A stretch of 64,000 bases of DNA. It comes from an uncultured Porphyromonas sp. GTDB lineage: Bacteria; Bacteroidota; Bacteroidia; Bacteroidales; Porphyromonadaceae. Position 1 is the first letter of the stretch. The number at the start of each line of letters is the position of its first letter. Below, one piece after another: positions 43,272 to 52,114 of this stretch. The stretch covers positions 1 to 64,000 of the forward strand of contig NZ_UQJH01000005.1 in assembly GCF_900541275.1 (NCBI RefSeq). Direction: 5' to 3'. The position numbers and the translations under genes are program-made. Below the pieces are notes generated by a model. It worked only from the letters and a program-made list of their open reading frames with translations, ran no database searches and was not told the DNA's origin.

Positions 43272-43859
43272 TTACTCGTTATGCGCAAGCTCATCGGGCG
43301 TGAAGCTCAGGGTGGTGATGCTGCCGTAGTGGGGTATGTCGATGAAGAGGTCAGAGAAGTCTATCACCCCCTTGATCCACCGGCCCATATTGATCACGCC
43401 ACCATGGCAAAAGAAGGCTACCCGCTCCCACTCCGGATGGAGGCAGACCTCCTCTACGAGGTCCGTGACTCGGCGACGCATCTCATCGATGCTCTCACCT
43501 CCCGGAGGCGTCACCAGCTCGGGATTTCGCTCCTCGAGGAGGAGCAGGTCGGGCTGACGGCGGATCTCACTGTAGAGCTCATCCCAAGGCCTCATCTCCC
43601 ACTCGCCAAAGTTTCGCTCCGCCAGCCGAGGATCTATCGTCGCTGTCTCGTAGCCGCAGTAAGCGGCGAGCTTGCGAGCGCGCCTGAGCGGACTGGTGAA
43701 GGTGGCATCGTACGTACGCCCCTCGAGGGCGCGCCTCACGCTCTCCGCCTCCTCCCGGAAGCTCTCTGCCACATCCAGGTCGGATGCTCCGTAGCAGAAG
43801 GAGCCATCGACGTTGTGTAGGCGGGTATGGCGGATGAAGTCTATCTTGGTCTCTCTCAT
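43272..43859 (-). CDS. Histidine phosphatase (phosphoglycerate mutase-like, CobC-type)
   Basis: 195 residues from the ATG at 43859. Catalytic RHT motif at Arg10-His11-Thr12 (FIRHTRLHN), followed by a FCYGASDLDV segment that resembles the YG..D.PL of alpha-ribazole phosphatases; the second catalytic His is in FFCHGGVI and the acid in LAERNFGEWE. It could dephosphorylate alpha-ribazole phosphate in cobalamin synthesis or another small phosphate ester. No cobalamin synthesis genes are adjacent. A -7 box, minus-strand TAACTTTG, lies at 43893-43900. Confidence 0.8.
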   Translation of the reverse strand: MRETKIDFIRHTRLHNVDGSFCYGASDLDVAESFREEAESVRRALEGRTYDATFTSPLRRARKLAAYCGYETATIDPRLAERNFGEWEMRPWDELYSEIRRQPDLLLLEERNPELVTPPGGESIDEMRRRVTDLVEEVCLHPEWERVAFFCHGGVINMGRWIKGVIDFSDLFIDIPHYGSITTLSFTPDELAHNE

Positions 43860-43892
43860 GGATTCTCTTCCTAAATTGTCATCTGTGGATGA

Positions 43893-43900
43893 CAAAGTTA
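43893..43900 (-). promoter_or_regulatory. -7 element of the histidine phosphatase gene
   Basis: Minus-strand TAACTTTG, a full TAnnTTTG match, 34 bp upstream of the start codon and 37 bp from the palindrome array. Confidence 0.55.
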
Positions 43901-43936
43901 ACGATTTCTGCCGCACCGCCCTGAGGAGAGCGAAAT

Positions 43937-44018
43937 CTAATACCGGTAAAAGAGAAAACTAATACCGATATTAGGCTCGACTAATATCGGTATTAGAAAA
44001 GTCTAATATCGGTATTAG
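43937..44018. repeat. 22-bp-period palindrome array, copy 3 (four units)
   Basis: Units begin at 43937, 43959, 43981 and 44003, each 16 bp with 6-bp spacers: CTAATACCGGTAAAAG, CTAATACCGATATTAG, CTAATATCGGTATTAG, CTAATATCGGTATTAG, followed by T5. It lies in the divergent intergenic region between the phosphatase (minus) and uvrA (plus). Here the degenerate AAAAG unit is at the left end, unlike copies 1 and 2. Confidence 0.85.
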
Positions 44019-44059
44019 TTTTTCGCCACAGGCAAGAGCCAGGGGTGACGCATTTGAGC

Positions 44060-44440
44060 GGTACAGAAGCCTATCCACTCATTGTGAAGGGTGGTGAACG
44101 ATGCACCCCGACAGGGGTGCTCGCTCCATAGGCATCGGTCATCCGCGAAGCGGTGACCGATGTACAGAGCCCCAGCCTACCACCTCGACCCCTTGTGGGT
44201 CGCCGAGCAGACATCTCCAATGCCGGCGACCCGCAAGGGGTCGAGGGATGATGTGTACGCTTATACATCGGTCATCGGCACTTCGTGCCTCGACCGATGC
44301 CTATGGAGCGTGCATCCTTCGGATGCGGGAAAGTCGCCTATGTAGCGGTCTTCACATGCGCTCCTGTCCGATGACCCTAAGGAGGTCGGCAGGAAGAGCA
44401 CCCCGACAGGCGTGCTCGTTTTTTTACCCGGGAGACCTCG
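44060..44440. repeat. Palindromic repeat cluster D
   Basis: Gene-free. 44103-44166 is a plus-orientation copy of the 64-bp composite element (hairpin 44133-44162). 44183-44247 is a long inverted repeat with arms CCTCGACCCCTTGTGGGTCG and CGACCCGCAAGGGGTCGAGG. 44262-44312 is another ATCGGTC hairpin followed by GCCTATGGAGCG. The rest up to uvrA holds only a near-consensus -7 box, TACCTTTA at 44509-44516. Confidence 0.75.
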
Positions 44441-44575
44441 GGCAAATCCAAAAACGTCACCCCTGCAGGCAAAAGCTCGAGGGGTGGGTGGGGGTCTGCA
44501 AAAATGGGTACCTTTACGGGCTAATGACCTATGGAGGTCCCGGCTGATGTCGGATCCTCACCAGCAGCATCATCT

Positions 44576-47479
44576 ATGGCGAAAAAGACTTTACACGAAG
44601 ACCCTCAGACAGACCCCATCGACACCGAGGAGTACATCGTGGCGCATGGCGTCCGGGTCAATAACCTGAAGAATGTCTCCCTCTCGATCCCGAGGGACCA
44701 CTACACCGTATTCACCGGTCTGAGTGGCTCGGGAAAGAGTTCGCTCGCCTTTGACACCCTCTACGCGGAGGGTCAGAGGCGCTACGTCGAGAGCCTGAGT
44801 GTCTACGCCCGACAGTTTGTCGCCAAGATGGCCAAGCCCGAGGTGGACTATATCCTCGGCATCCCGCCCGCCATCGCGATCGAGCAGAGGATCCCCAATA
44901 GGACCCCCCGCTCCACCGTTGGCACCTCGTCGGAGATCTACGACTACCTGAGGATGTTCTTCGCCCGGGTGGGGCACACCTTCAGCCCCATTAGTGGGGA
45001 GGAGGTGAAGCGTGAGACGACAGAGGACGTGGTCGACTTTATCCAGTCCCTCGGCGAGGGCACGCCCTACATGATCTGCGCCCCGCTCCTCATCCCCGGC
45101 GACCGGTCGCCGATGGACCACCTCGCCATCCTGAGGGCTAATGGCTACTCGCGCGTGCTGGTCGGGGACGAGGTGCAGCGGATCAATGATCTCGTAGAGG
45201 GGAAGGAGGAGCTCCCCTCCGCCCGGCAGCTCGGTGAGATGCTGCTGGTGATCGACCGCCTGAGGGTGGAGAGTGATGCCGATGCTGCCCGGGGTCGGGT
45301 AGGGGACTCGGTGGAGACCGCGTTCTTTGAGGGACATGGCGACTGTCGGATCGTCTGGAGAGGCGGGGCGCGCTCATTCAGCGACCGCTTCGAGGCGGAC
45401 GGGATCGTCTTCGAGGAGCCGACGGACAAGCTCTTTAGCTTCAATAGCTCCATCGGTGCCTGCCCCACCTGTGAGGGCTTCAGCATGGTGATGGGGATCG
45501 ATGAGGACCTCGTGGTGCCCGACAAGTCCCTCTCCGTCCGTGAGGGGTGTGTCCAGTGCTGGCACGGACCCAAGATGTCTCGCTGGCAGAAGCGCTTTAT
45601 GACCCAGGCAGGGGATCGGGGATTTCCCCTCGACACCCCCTACCACGAGCTGACGAGGGAGGAGAAAAACCTCCTCTGGCATGGCGGGAGAGGGGTCCGG
45701 GGGATCGATGACTTCTTTGACTTCCTGCGAGAGAATCAGCACAAGATGCACTTCCGGATTATGCTGGCACGCTATCGGGGTCGGTCGCTCTGTCCCGACT
45801 GTCAGGGCCGGCGGCTGCGGAAGGAGGCGTTTTATGTCAAGGTGGGCGGCAAGGACATCGGCGACCTCGTGGAGATGCCGGTGAGCCAGCTGGCAGACTG
45901 GCTGGATGCGCTCGAACTGCCGGAGGAGGATGTGAAGGTGGGCGCGCGCTTGCTCGATGAGCTCCGCCGCAGGGTGCGGCTCTTAGTCGACATCGGCCTC
46001 GGGTACCTGACCCTCGACCGCGTCTCGGGGACCCTCTCCGGGGGCGAGAGTCAGCGGATCAACCTTGCCACCTCGCTCGGTGGTGGACTCATCGGTGCGC
46101 TCTATGTCCTTGACGAGCCCTCGATAGGACTTCATGCGAGGGACAGCCACCTACTGATCGACATCGTCAAGAGACTCACCGATGCCGGCAATACCGTGGT
46201 CGTGGTGGAGCACGATGAGGAGATGATCCGCGCGGCGGACCACCTCGTCGACCTGGGACCGCTGGCGGGACGGCTCGGCGGTGAGATCGTCTATGAGGGG
46301 AGTCCAAAGGAACTGCCGGCACGGAAGAGCAAGAGCCTGACGGTGGAGTACCTGACGGGGCGGATGATGATCCCGTGGCCGGAGGAGCGGCACCCCTTCT
46401 CCCACACTATCGATATCAAGGGCGCCTATCGGCACAATCTGAAGAATATCGATGTCTCCATCCCTCTCGGGGTGATCACAGTGGTCACCGGGGTGAGTGG
46501 CTCCGGCAAGAGTACGCTGATGAAGGACCTGCTCTACGAGGGGATGAGCAAGTACTTGCTCTATGGGCTCTCCGGTGTCAAGCTGGAGATGAAGGGGCTG
46601 AGAGGGGACCTCAATGCCGTCGACAGGGTGGAGTATGTGGATCAGGATGCGCTGGGCCTCAGCTCGCGCTCCAACCCCGCCACCTACATCGGCCTCTACG
46701 ACGACCTGCGGTCGCTGATGGGGCAGCAGCCGCTGGCTCGACAGATGGGCTTCGGACCGGGAGACTTCTCCTTCAATCGCGAGGGCGGTAGGTGCGAAAA
46801 TTGTCAGGGCGAGGGCTATGTCACCGTGGAGATGCAGTTTATGGCCGATATGCGGCTCCTCTGCGAGGAGTGCCACGGCAAGCGCTTCAAGGACGACATC
46901 CTTGAGGTGACCTTCCACGACAAGAATATCTACGACTTCCTCGAGATGACGGTTGAGGAGGCGATCGACTTCTTCACCCCTCTCACGGAGGAGGCTAAGG
47001 AGGTCCCCTCCATCCTGCAGGGGCTGCAGGTGCTGAGCGATGTGGGGCTGGGGTACGTCCACCTGGGGCAGTCCTCCTCGACCCTCTCCGGAGGGGAGAG
47101 TCAGCGGCTCAAGCTCGCCTCTTACCTCGCCGGGGTCTCGGAGAAGTGCCTCTTTATCTTTGATGAGCCTACTACCGGCCTCCACATACACGACATACGG
47201 ACGCTGATGGGAACCTTCCGGAGGCTGGTGGAGGCGGGGCACACCGTCGTCATCGTGGAGCACAATCTGGAGGTGGTGAAGCTGGCTGATCACGTCATCG
47301 ACCTGGGACCCGAGGGCGGTCTCGAGGGGGGACACCTCGTCTTTGCCGGCACGCCGGAGGAGCTGATGGAGTGCAAGGAGTCCTACACCGGGCAGTACCT
47401 CCGGCAGCTCTACGACCGCCAGCATCCGGCAACGAAGCGCCGCCCCCAGACTAAGAAACCAACGACCAAGAAACAATAA
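44576..47479 (+). CDS. uvrA: UvrA-family excinuclease ATPase (paralogue lacking part of zinc site 1)
   Basis: 967 residues from the ATG at 44576. Two ABC modules: Walker A GLSGSGKSS (48-56) and GVSGSGKSTL (about 640), two LSGGESQR signatures, and the UvrB-binding insertion. The second zinc site is intact (CENCQGEG and CEECHGKR). In zinc site 1 the first CxxC pair is absent (FEADGIVFEEP stands before LFSFNSSIGACPTC), although CPTC and a later CPDCQG remain. UvrA finds bulky DNA lesions and loads UvrB. The altered zinc site fits a UvrA paralogue rather than the housekeeping copy. folC follows after 8 bp. Confidence 0.92.
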   Translation: MAKKTLHEDPQTDPIDTEEYIVAHGVRVNNLKNVSLSIPRDHYTVFTGLSGSGKSSLAFDTLYAEGQRRYVESLSVYARQFVAKMAKPEVDYILGIPPAIAIEQRIPNRTPRSTVGTSSEIYDYLRMFFARVGHTFSPISGEEVKRETTEDVVDFIQSLGEGTPYMICAPLLIPGDRSPMDHLAILRANGYSRVLVGDEVQRINDLVEGKEELPSARQLGEMLLVIDRLRVESDADAARGRVGDSVETAFFEGHGDCRIVWRGGARSFSDRFEADGIVFEEPTDKLFSFNSSIGACPTCEGFSMVMGIDEDLVVPDKSLSVREGCVQCWHGPKMSRWQKRFMTQAGDRGFPLDTPYHELTREEKNLLWHGGRGVRGIDDFFDFLRENQHKMHFRIMLARYRGRSLCPDCQGRRLRKEAFYVKVGGKDIGDLVEMPVSQLADWLDALELPEEDVKVGARLLDELRRRVRLLVDIGLGYLTLDRVSGTLSGGESQRINLATSLGGGLIGALYVLDEPSIGLHARDSHLLIDIVKRLTDAGNTVVVVEHDEEMIRAADHLVDLGPLAGRLGGEIVYEGSPKELPARKSKSLTVEYLTGRMMIPWPEERHPFSHTIDIKGAYRHNLKNIDVSIPLGVITVVTGVSGSGKSTLMKDLLYEGMSKYLLYGLSGVKLEMKGLRGDLNAVDRVEYVDQDALGLSSRSNPATYIGLYDDLRSLMGQQPLARQMGFGPGDFSFNREGGRCENCQGEGYVTVEMQFMADMRLLCEECHGKRFKDDILEVTFHDKNIYDFLEMTVEEAIDFFTPLTEEAKEVPSILQGLQVLSDVGLGYVHLGQSSSTLSGGESQRLKLASYLAGVSEKCLFIFDEPTTGLHIHDIRTLMGTFRRLVEAGHTVVIVEHNLEVVKLADHVIDLGPEGGLEGGHLVFAGTPEELMECKESYTGQYLRQLYDRQHPATKRRPQTKKPTTKKQ

Positions 47480-47487
47480 GCAGTACT

Positions 47488-48801
47488 ATGACTTACGAGG
47501 AGACACTGGACTTTCTATTTAAGCAACTACCGGTCTATCAGATCGAGGGAGGAAGAGCCTATAAACCGGGGCTGGAGCGGACGCGTGAGATCCTCTCCGC
47601 CTGCGGTCGCCCTGATAGAGAGCTGACCGCTCTCCATGTGGCGGGGACCAATGGTAAGGGCTCTACCTCTTACCTCCTCGCCTCCGTGCTGAGGGCGGCC
47701 GGGTTGAGGGTGGGGCTCTTCACCTCGCCCCATATCGTCACCTACCGGGAGCGGATTCGGATCAATGGGGAGATGATCCCTGAGGAGTATATCACCCGAT
47801 TTGTGGAGCAATTCCTCCACGACCTGGGTGACCACCTGCAGCCGTCGTTCTTTGAGCTTACCACGGCGCTCGCCTTCCGCTACTTTGTGGATGAGAGGGT
47901 GGACATAGCCGTGGTGGAGGTCGGTATGGGCGGTCGGCTCGACAGCACCAACGTCCTCCGCCCCCTCGTCAGCGTGATTACGAATGTGAGCATGGATCAC
48001 ATGCAGTTCCTCGGCAATACGCTCGGCGAGATCGCTCATGAGAAGGCGGGGATCATCAAGCCTCATACCCCGGTGGTGCTGGGGCGGAGCATCGATGAGC
48101 CTGTGCTGGAGGTGGTGCGGGCTAAGGCAGCTGAGGAGCAGGCACCCCTCACGCTGGCGGATCGGTCGGATGAGATCCTGTCGCACGAGGAGATCGAGGG
48201 GGTAGGGTACCGTGTGGAGACAAAGACCTTTGGCACCATCGATCTGCCACTCATGGGAGCATACCAGCTGCAGAACCTCGGGACCGTCCTCGAGACGATC
48301 AAGCTGATCCGCGATCGGTATGGGATCACCCCGGAGATGGTCCGGGAGGGAGTCGCCCGGGTGGCAGACTTCGGTCTCAGCGGTCGGCTACAGATGATCC
48401 GGCAGAGCGACCCGCGGATCTTCATCGACGCCGGGCACAATATCGGCGCCTGGGCTTACCTCGGTCCTCAGCTCGAGACGTGGGCCGGGGACGGAGGGCT
48501 TGCCGTGGTGCTGGGTATGTCGGCCGACAAGGATGTCGACCACGTGCTGGAGCGGCTGCCGAGGGAGACGCATCTCATCTGCACTCGGGCTCATGTGGAG
48601 CGCGCGATGAGCGGTGCGGACTTTGCCGAGCACGCTCGGTCGCACGGCATCGAGCCGGTGCTGGTGATCGAGGATGTGCGGGAGGCGTACCGTGCGGCGA
48701 TCGACTACTGCCGGGCGCACTCTGTCCGGACCCTCTTCGTCGGCGGCAGCTTCTTCGTCCTCTCCGACCTGCTCTCCGACACCGACGAGACCGCCCAGTA
48801 A
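47488..48801 (+). CDS. folC: Bifunctional folylpolyglutamate/dihydrofolate synthase
   Basis: 437 residues, cytoplasmic. ATP loop GTNGKGST (53-60), SPHIVTYRERIRING and a Mur-ligase-like C-terminal domain with FIDAGHN. It adds glutamate to dihydropteroate or folates. It starts 8 bp after uvrA and its stop is 2 bp from the converging glycosyltransferase gene. Confidence 0.93.
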   Translation: MTYEETLDFLFKQLPVYQIEGGRAYKPGLERTREILSACGRPDRELTALHVAGTNGKGSTSYLLASVLRAAGLRVGLFTSPHIVTYRERIRINGEMIPEEYITRFVEQFLHDLGDHLQPSFFELTTALAFRYFVDERVDIAVVEVGMGGRLDSTNVLRPLVSVITNVSMDHMQFLGNTLGEIAHEKAGIIKPHTPVVLGRSIDEPVLEVVRAKAAEEQAPLTLADRSDEILSHEEIEGVGYRVETKTFGTIDLPLMGAYQLQNLGTVLETIKLIRDRYGITPEMVREGVARVADFGLSGRLQMIRQSDPRIFIDAGHNIGAWAYLGPQLETWAGDGGLAVVLGMSADKDVDHVLERLPRETHLICTRAHVERAMSGADFAEHARSHGIEPVLVIEDVREAYRAAIDYCRAHSVRTLFVGGSFFVLSDLLSDTDETAQ

Positions 48802-48803
48802 GT

Positions 48804-49760
48804 CTAAATGTAAGGCATGTGACCGGACTCCTCTAAGAGCTCCACTAAGTGGAGGTAGGTGGGGTGATCGACCTTGAAGGTCATCTTCTGCAGGTGGTAT
48901 CGCTCCAGGATCTCCTCCGTCGTGCCGTACTTGGCGGGCCAGTCGTCAAACATCATCCGCTGCAGGATCTCCACATTCGTATCGCTGATCCTCCGGCAAT
49001 TGTGGTCATGGAGCCGACCATCCTCTCGCCCCACCAGGCAGTCGAAGAGTATGTGGAAGAATAAGTACACTTCCGGAAACTTCTGATCCTCCTTCCTCTC
49101 CCAGTAGAGGATCAGGATATCCAGCAGCGTGCCGATCACCTCCGACTGTGGCTTCGCAAAGATGATCGCATTCTGCACATTGGTCCGATACTCCTCTCGC
49201 CAGTCGAAGGCAAAGGGCAGATGATCCCGCCAGTACTTCTTTAGCGGCTCCGAGGGATCTCTCTGAAACATAAAGAACTCCGGCTCCGTATAGTAAGGCT
49301 CAAACGGTCCGGCCATAAAGATCGTCGAGTCGAGCCACACGCCTCCGTAAGCGGAGAGGAGTGCCAGCCTCAGTATATCTGAGTAGTAGGCGATCATCAT
49401 CGCAGGATTGGACTGCCGCACCTGATCCACGATCGGAGGGAGATCGATATACTCGCTGACCGTCTCATCCGAGAGACGGATCACCCGGTAGTCTCCCCTG
49501 CGCTGATCCACCGAGGCGTAGCAGAGGCGGATCATCTCCGGGAGCTTACTCTCGTCGAGACCCTGTGCCCAGTACTGCCAGATGATCTTCTCCCCCACCA
49601 ACTCCGGGTGCTTCGGTATCACCTCGTAGTGCTTAGCCTTCCCCTTGTAGTAATCGTCTATCAGTCCGTACCAGACGGCGGCAGCCCTCTGATGCTTCCG
49701 TGGTTGTCGGCGAGACAGCCGACGATGATTCAGTCTCTTGAAATAGTCTATTATCTTCAT
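48804..49760 (-). CDS. Capsular polysaccharide synthesis-type glycosyltransferase
   Basis: 318 residues, no signal peptide. IIWQYWAQG near residue 55 and LRLALLSAYGGVWLDSTIF with a DxD-like site are characteristic of the Caps_synth/OCH1-like glycosyltransferases with a sugar-nucleotide-binding fold. It is transcribed divergently from the five-gene glycosyltransferase operon at 50146, with a palindrome array between. It is likely to act in capsule, LPS or other surface glycan synthesis. Confidence 0.85.
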   Translation of the reverse strand: MKIIDYFKRLNHRRLSRRQPRKHQRAAAVWYGLIDDYYKGKAKHYEVIPKHPELVGEKIIWQYWAQGLDESKLPEMIRLCYASVDQRRGDYRVIRLSDETVSEYIDLPPIVDQVRQSNPAMMIAYYSDILRLALLSAYGGVWLDSTIFMAGPFEPYYTEPEFFMFQRDPSEPLKKYWRDHLPFAFDWREEYRTNVQNAIIFAKPQSEVIGTLLDILILYWERKEDQKFPEVYLFFHILFDCLVGREDGRLHDHNCRRISDTNVEILQRMMFDDWPAKYGTTEEILERYHLQKMTFKVDHPTYLHLVELLEESGHMPYI

Positions 49761-50020
49761 ATCACCGGTGGCTTTGCGAGTAGCTGGCCTGATACTTCAC
49801 CGCAAATATAAGGGTTATCTCTCTCTTGGTCTCGGTAATCCCGGGGCAAGAGGAGAGGTGACGCATTTGAGAGCCGTCGTTAATCACGCGCCGGATCGAT
49901 CCTGCAGGGACTTTTCCGCCGGTTCCCCTCTCTGACACCACACCCCCGACATATCCCGCATTCATCCCCTATGCAGGCGCCGGGGAGTATCGTATCGAGC
50001 GGGATAGAGGTCTGTGAATT
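49761..50020. other. Gene-free divergent intergenic region
   Basis: No gene or repeat recognised between the divergent glycosyltransferase genes up to the palindrome pair at 50021. It should contain promoters for both sides. Confidence 0.4.
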
Positions 50021-50058
50021 CTAAACCCGGTATTAGTGATCACTATTACCGGGTTTAG
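50021..50058. repeat. 22-bp-period palindrome pair, divergent copy 4
   Basis: CTAAACCCGGTATTAG (50021-50036), TGATCA spacer, CTATTACCGGGTTTAG (50043-50058). It keeps the 16 + 6 + 16 layout and CTA..GGTA..TAG core of the other arrays but with CCC/GGG arms, and the whole 38 bp is itself a near-perfect palindrome. It is 88 bp before the glycosyltransferase start; TAACTTGC at about 50114-50121 is a weak -7 box. Confidence 0.75.
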
Positions 50059-50145
50059 TTTGGGGGCGCAGGTCTGAGGGGAACTTCGGCGTATGCCCTC
50101 TCGGTAATTATGAGTAACTTGCACCAAAAGTCAGAGTAGAGAGTT

Positions 50146-51282
50146 TTGAATATAGCGTTTGTCAATTGGTGGACCTTCAATACGGTCATGGGCGGGATCG
50201 AAGCGGTCGGTGCCCGAGTTGCCCGTGCGCTTACCGCCCGGGGGCACCACGTCTGTCTGGCAGCCGTGGAGGAGGGCTATCCCTCGGTAGAGGGATTTGA
50301 GAACCTCCTTCTGCCGGATAAGCAGCGTATTCGCTCCAAGGCTAACTTTGATGCATTGGTGGAGTACTTCGGAGTCCACGACGTCGATGTGATCGTCTGC
50401 CACAATGCCTACCGCCGTCGGCTGGCACTGCTTCTCGCCGAGGTGGCCGACCGACTGGGGGCAAGACTTGTCTTTGAGATCCACACCGATCCGACGATGT
50501 ACAAGTTTAAGCGCCGGACACCTCCTTTCCTCCACCGGGCGGAGTACCTCTTCCGGCGCCACAAGGCTCTCCGACAGTGGCGGCTCATCTCGAGAGTCGG
50601 CGATGCGATCGTGCTTCTCTCGCCCTCCTATGTACCGATCTTTAGAGACCTGGTAGGTAACGCTTCGGAGGGCAAGCTGATCAGTATCTCCAATCCCAAC
50701 ACCTACGACCCGACCGAAATACCGGCAGAGCTTCCTAAGGAGAAAATGCTCCTCTATGTGGGACGCTTCGACTACGGTCAGAAGCGAACCGACCGCCTGC
50801 TGGATGTGTGGGGGATGATACAGGATCGCTTCCCGGACTGGTCGCTTTACATCGTGGGAGGGGGAAACGAGCGGGTGGAGCGTGACCTGAGGAGGCGGGC
50901 GGAGACACTCCATCTGGAGAGGATCCACTTCGAGGGCGTGCGCTCCCCGCAGCCCTACCTAAGCCGCTCTGCGGTCCTGGTCTCCTCGAGCAGCTACGAG
51001 GGATTGCCCCTCGTGATCCTCGAGGCGCTTCAGTATGGCGTGGTGCCGATCGCCTTCGACAGCTATGCCGCTTTCAGGGATGTCACCGATGAGGGGCGGC
51101 TGGGGGTGATGGTTCCCCCCTTTGACCTCAGAGCATACGCTGAGAGCCTCTCCCGACTGATGGAGGACGATGCCGGGCGGGAGGAGATGTCGCGGGCCGG
51201 CAGAGAGTGGTCGCACCGGTACGACATAGATGCGATCACCGATGAGTGGGAGCGCTTCCTGACACAGATTTTATCAGAGTAG
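50146..51282 (+). CDS. GT4-type glycosyltransferase
   Basis: 378 residues, beginning at a TTG codon (MNIAFVNWWTF); no in-frame ATG fits. The N-terminal GGIEAVGARVARALTARGH is the acceptor-side loop and the C-terminal domain has YVGRFDYGQKR and SSYEGLPLVILEAL, which are the GT-B nucleotide-sugar contacts of family GT4. It is the first gene of a tightly packed operon of five glycosyltransferases (2 bp to the next gene), likely building a surface glycan. Confidence 0.9.
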   Translation: MNIAFVNWWTFNTVMGGIEAVGARVARALTARGHHVCLAAVEEGYPSVEGFENLLLPDKQRIRSKANFDALVEYFGVHDVDVIVCHNAYRRRLALLLAEVADRLGARLVFEIHTDPTMYKFKRRTPPFLHRAEYLFRRHKALRQWRLISRVGDAIVLLSPSYVPIFRDLVGNASEGKLISISNPNTYDPTEIPAELPKEKMLLYVGRFDYGQKRTDRLLDVWGMIQDRFPDWSLYIVGGGNERVERDLRRRAETLHLERIHFEGVRSPQPYLSRSAVLVSSSSYEGLPLVILEALQYGVVPIAFDSYAAFRDVTDEGRLGVMVPPFDLRAYAESLSRLMEDDAGREEMSRAGREWSHRYDIDAITDEWERFLTQILSE

Positions 51283-51283
51283 T

Positions 51284-52114
51284 ATGAGTCCCTTAGTCAC
51301 TGTGGTGATCCCCTGCTATAATGGGGCAAAGGTGGTGGGGCGCTGTCTCTCCGCCCTCGAGAGGCAGAGCTATAGTCCCATGGAGGTGCTACTGATCGAT
51401 GACGCCAGTACGGATGAGACGGCTGATGCGGTGGCGAAGTATCCCTTTGTGAAACTGCTGCGCAACGAGACCAATCGGGGTGTCTCCTACACACGCAACA
51501 GAGGCATCGAAGAGGCGAAGGGGAAGTATCTCCACTTCCTCGACGTCGACGATGAGGTGAGCAGCAACTTCTATGAGGCGATGGTTCGGCGCGCAGAGCA
51601 GACCGGGGCAGACGTCACCGCTTGTAGCTTCGTCTACCAGTATGTGCCGGAGAAGTCTCAGATCTTCCGCACCCCTCGGGTCTACACAGGGACGATGGAC
51701 AAGCTTCGGGTCACCTATGTCTGCAAGATAGGTGTGGTCTGGAGATACCTCTTCCGCACCGACTTTATTCGCCGTCATGAGGATCTTCGATTCCCGGTCG
51801 GACGACTCGTGGAGGATCTGCCCTTTGCCGTCCGGGCACTCTTTTATGCCAATAAGGTGGCGACTGCTCCCCGGGCGGAGTATCTCTACCGCTACGAGGC
51901 GGACTCTCTGACGGAGTCGGACGATCCGGAGGTGAGGAGAGCCTTTGCCGAGGGATATGATCTTGCGGAGGAGGATGTCAAGACCTTCCTCGCTGCACAC
52001 GGGGTGCATCGCCGACCGGGACGAGACTCCCACCTCATCTCCTACTTCCTGCACAAGGTCTCCAATCGCCTACGCGGTGGTCAGACCGACCTGACAGAGC
52101 GACTGATGCGATGA
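51284..52114 (+). CDS. GT2-type glycosyltransferase 1
   Basis: 276 residues. GT-A fold with VVIPCYNGAKVV at the N-terminus, VLLIDDASTD and the DVDD (DxD) metal site in LHFLDVDDEVS. Closely similar in layout to the products of 52950 and 53771. Its stop overlaps the next start (ATGA), showing translational coupling. Confidence 0.92.
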   Translation: MSPLVTVVIPCYNGAKVVGRCLSALERQSYSPMEVLLIDDASTDETADAVAKYPFVKLLRNETNRGVSYTRNRGIEEAKGKYLHFLDVDDEVSSNFYEAMVRRAEQTGADVTACSFVYQYVPEKSQIFRTPRVYTGTMDKLRVTYVCKIGVVWRYLFRTDFIRRHEDLRFPVGRLVEDLPFAVRALFYANKVATAPRAEYLYRYEADSLTESDDPEVRRAFAEGYDLAEEDVKTFLAAHGVHRRPGRDSHLISYFLHKVSNRLRGGQTDLTERLMR

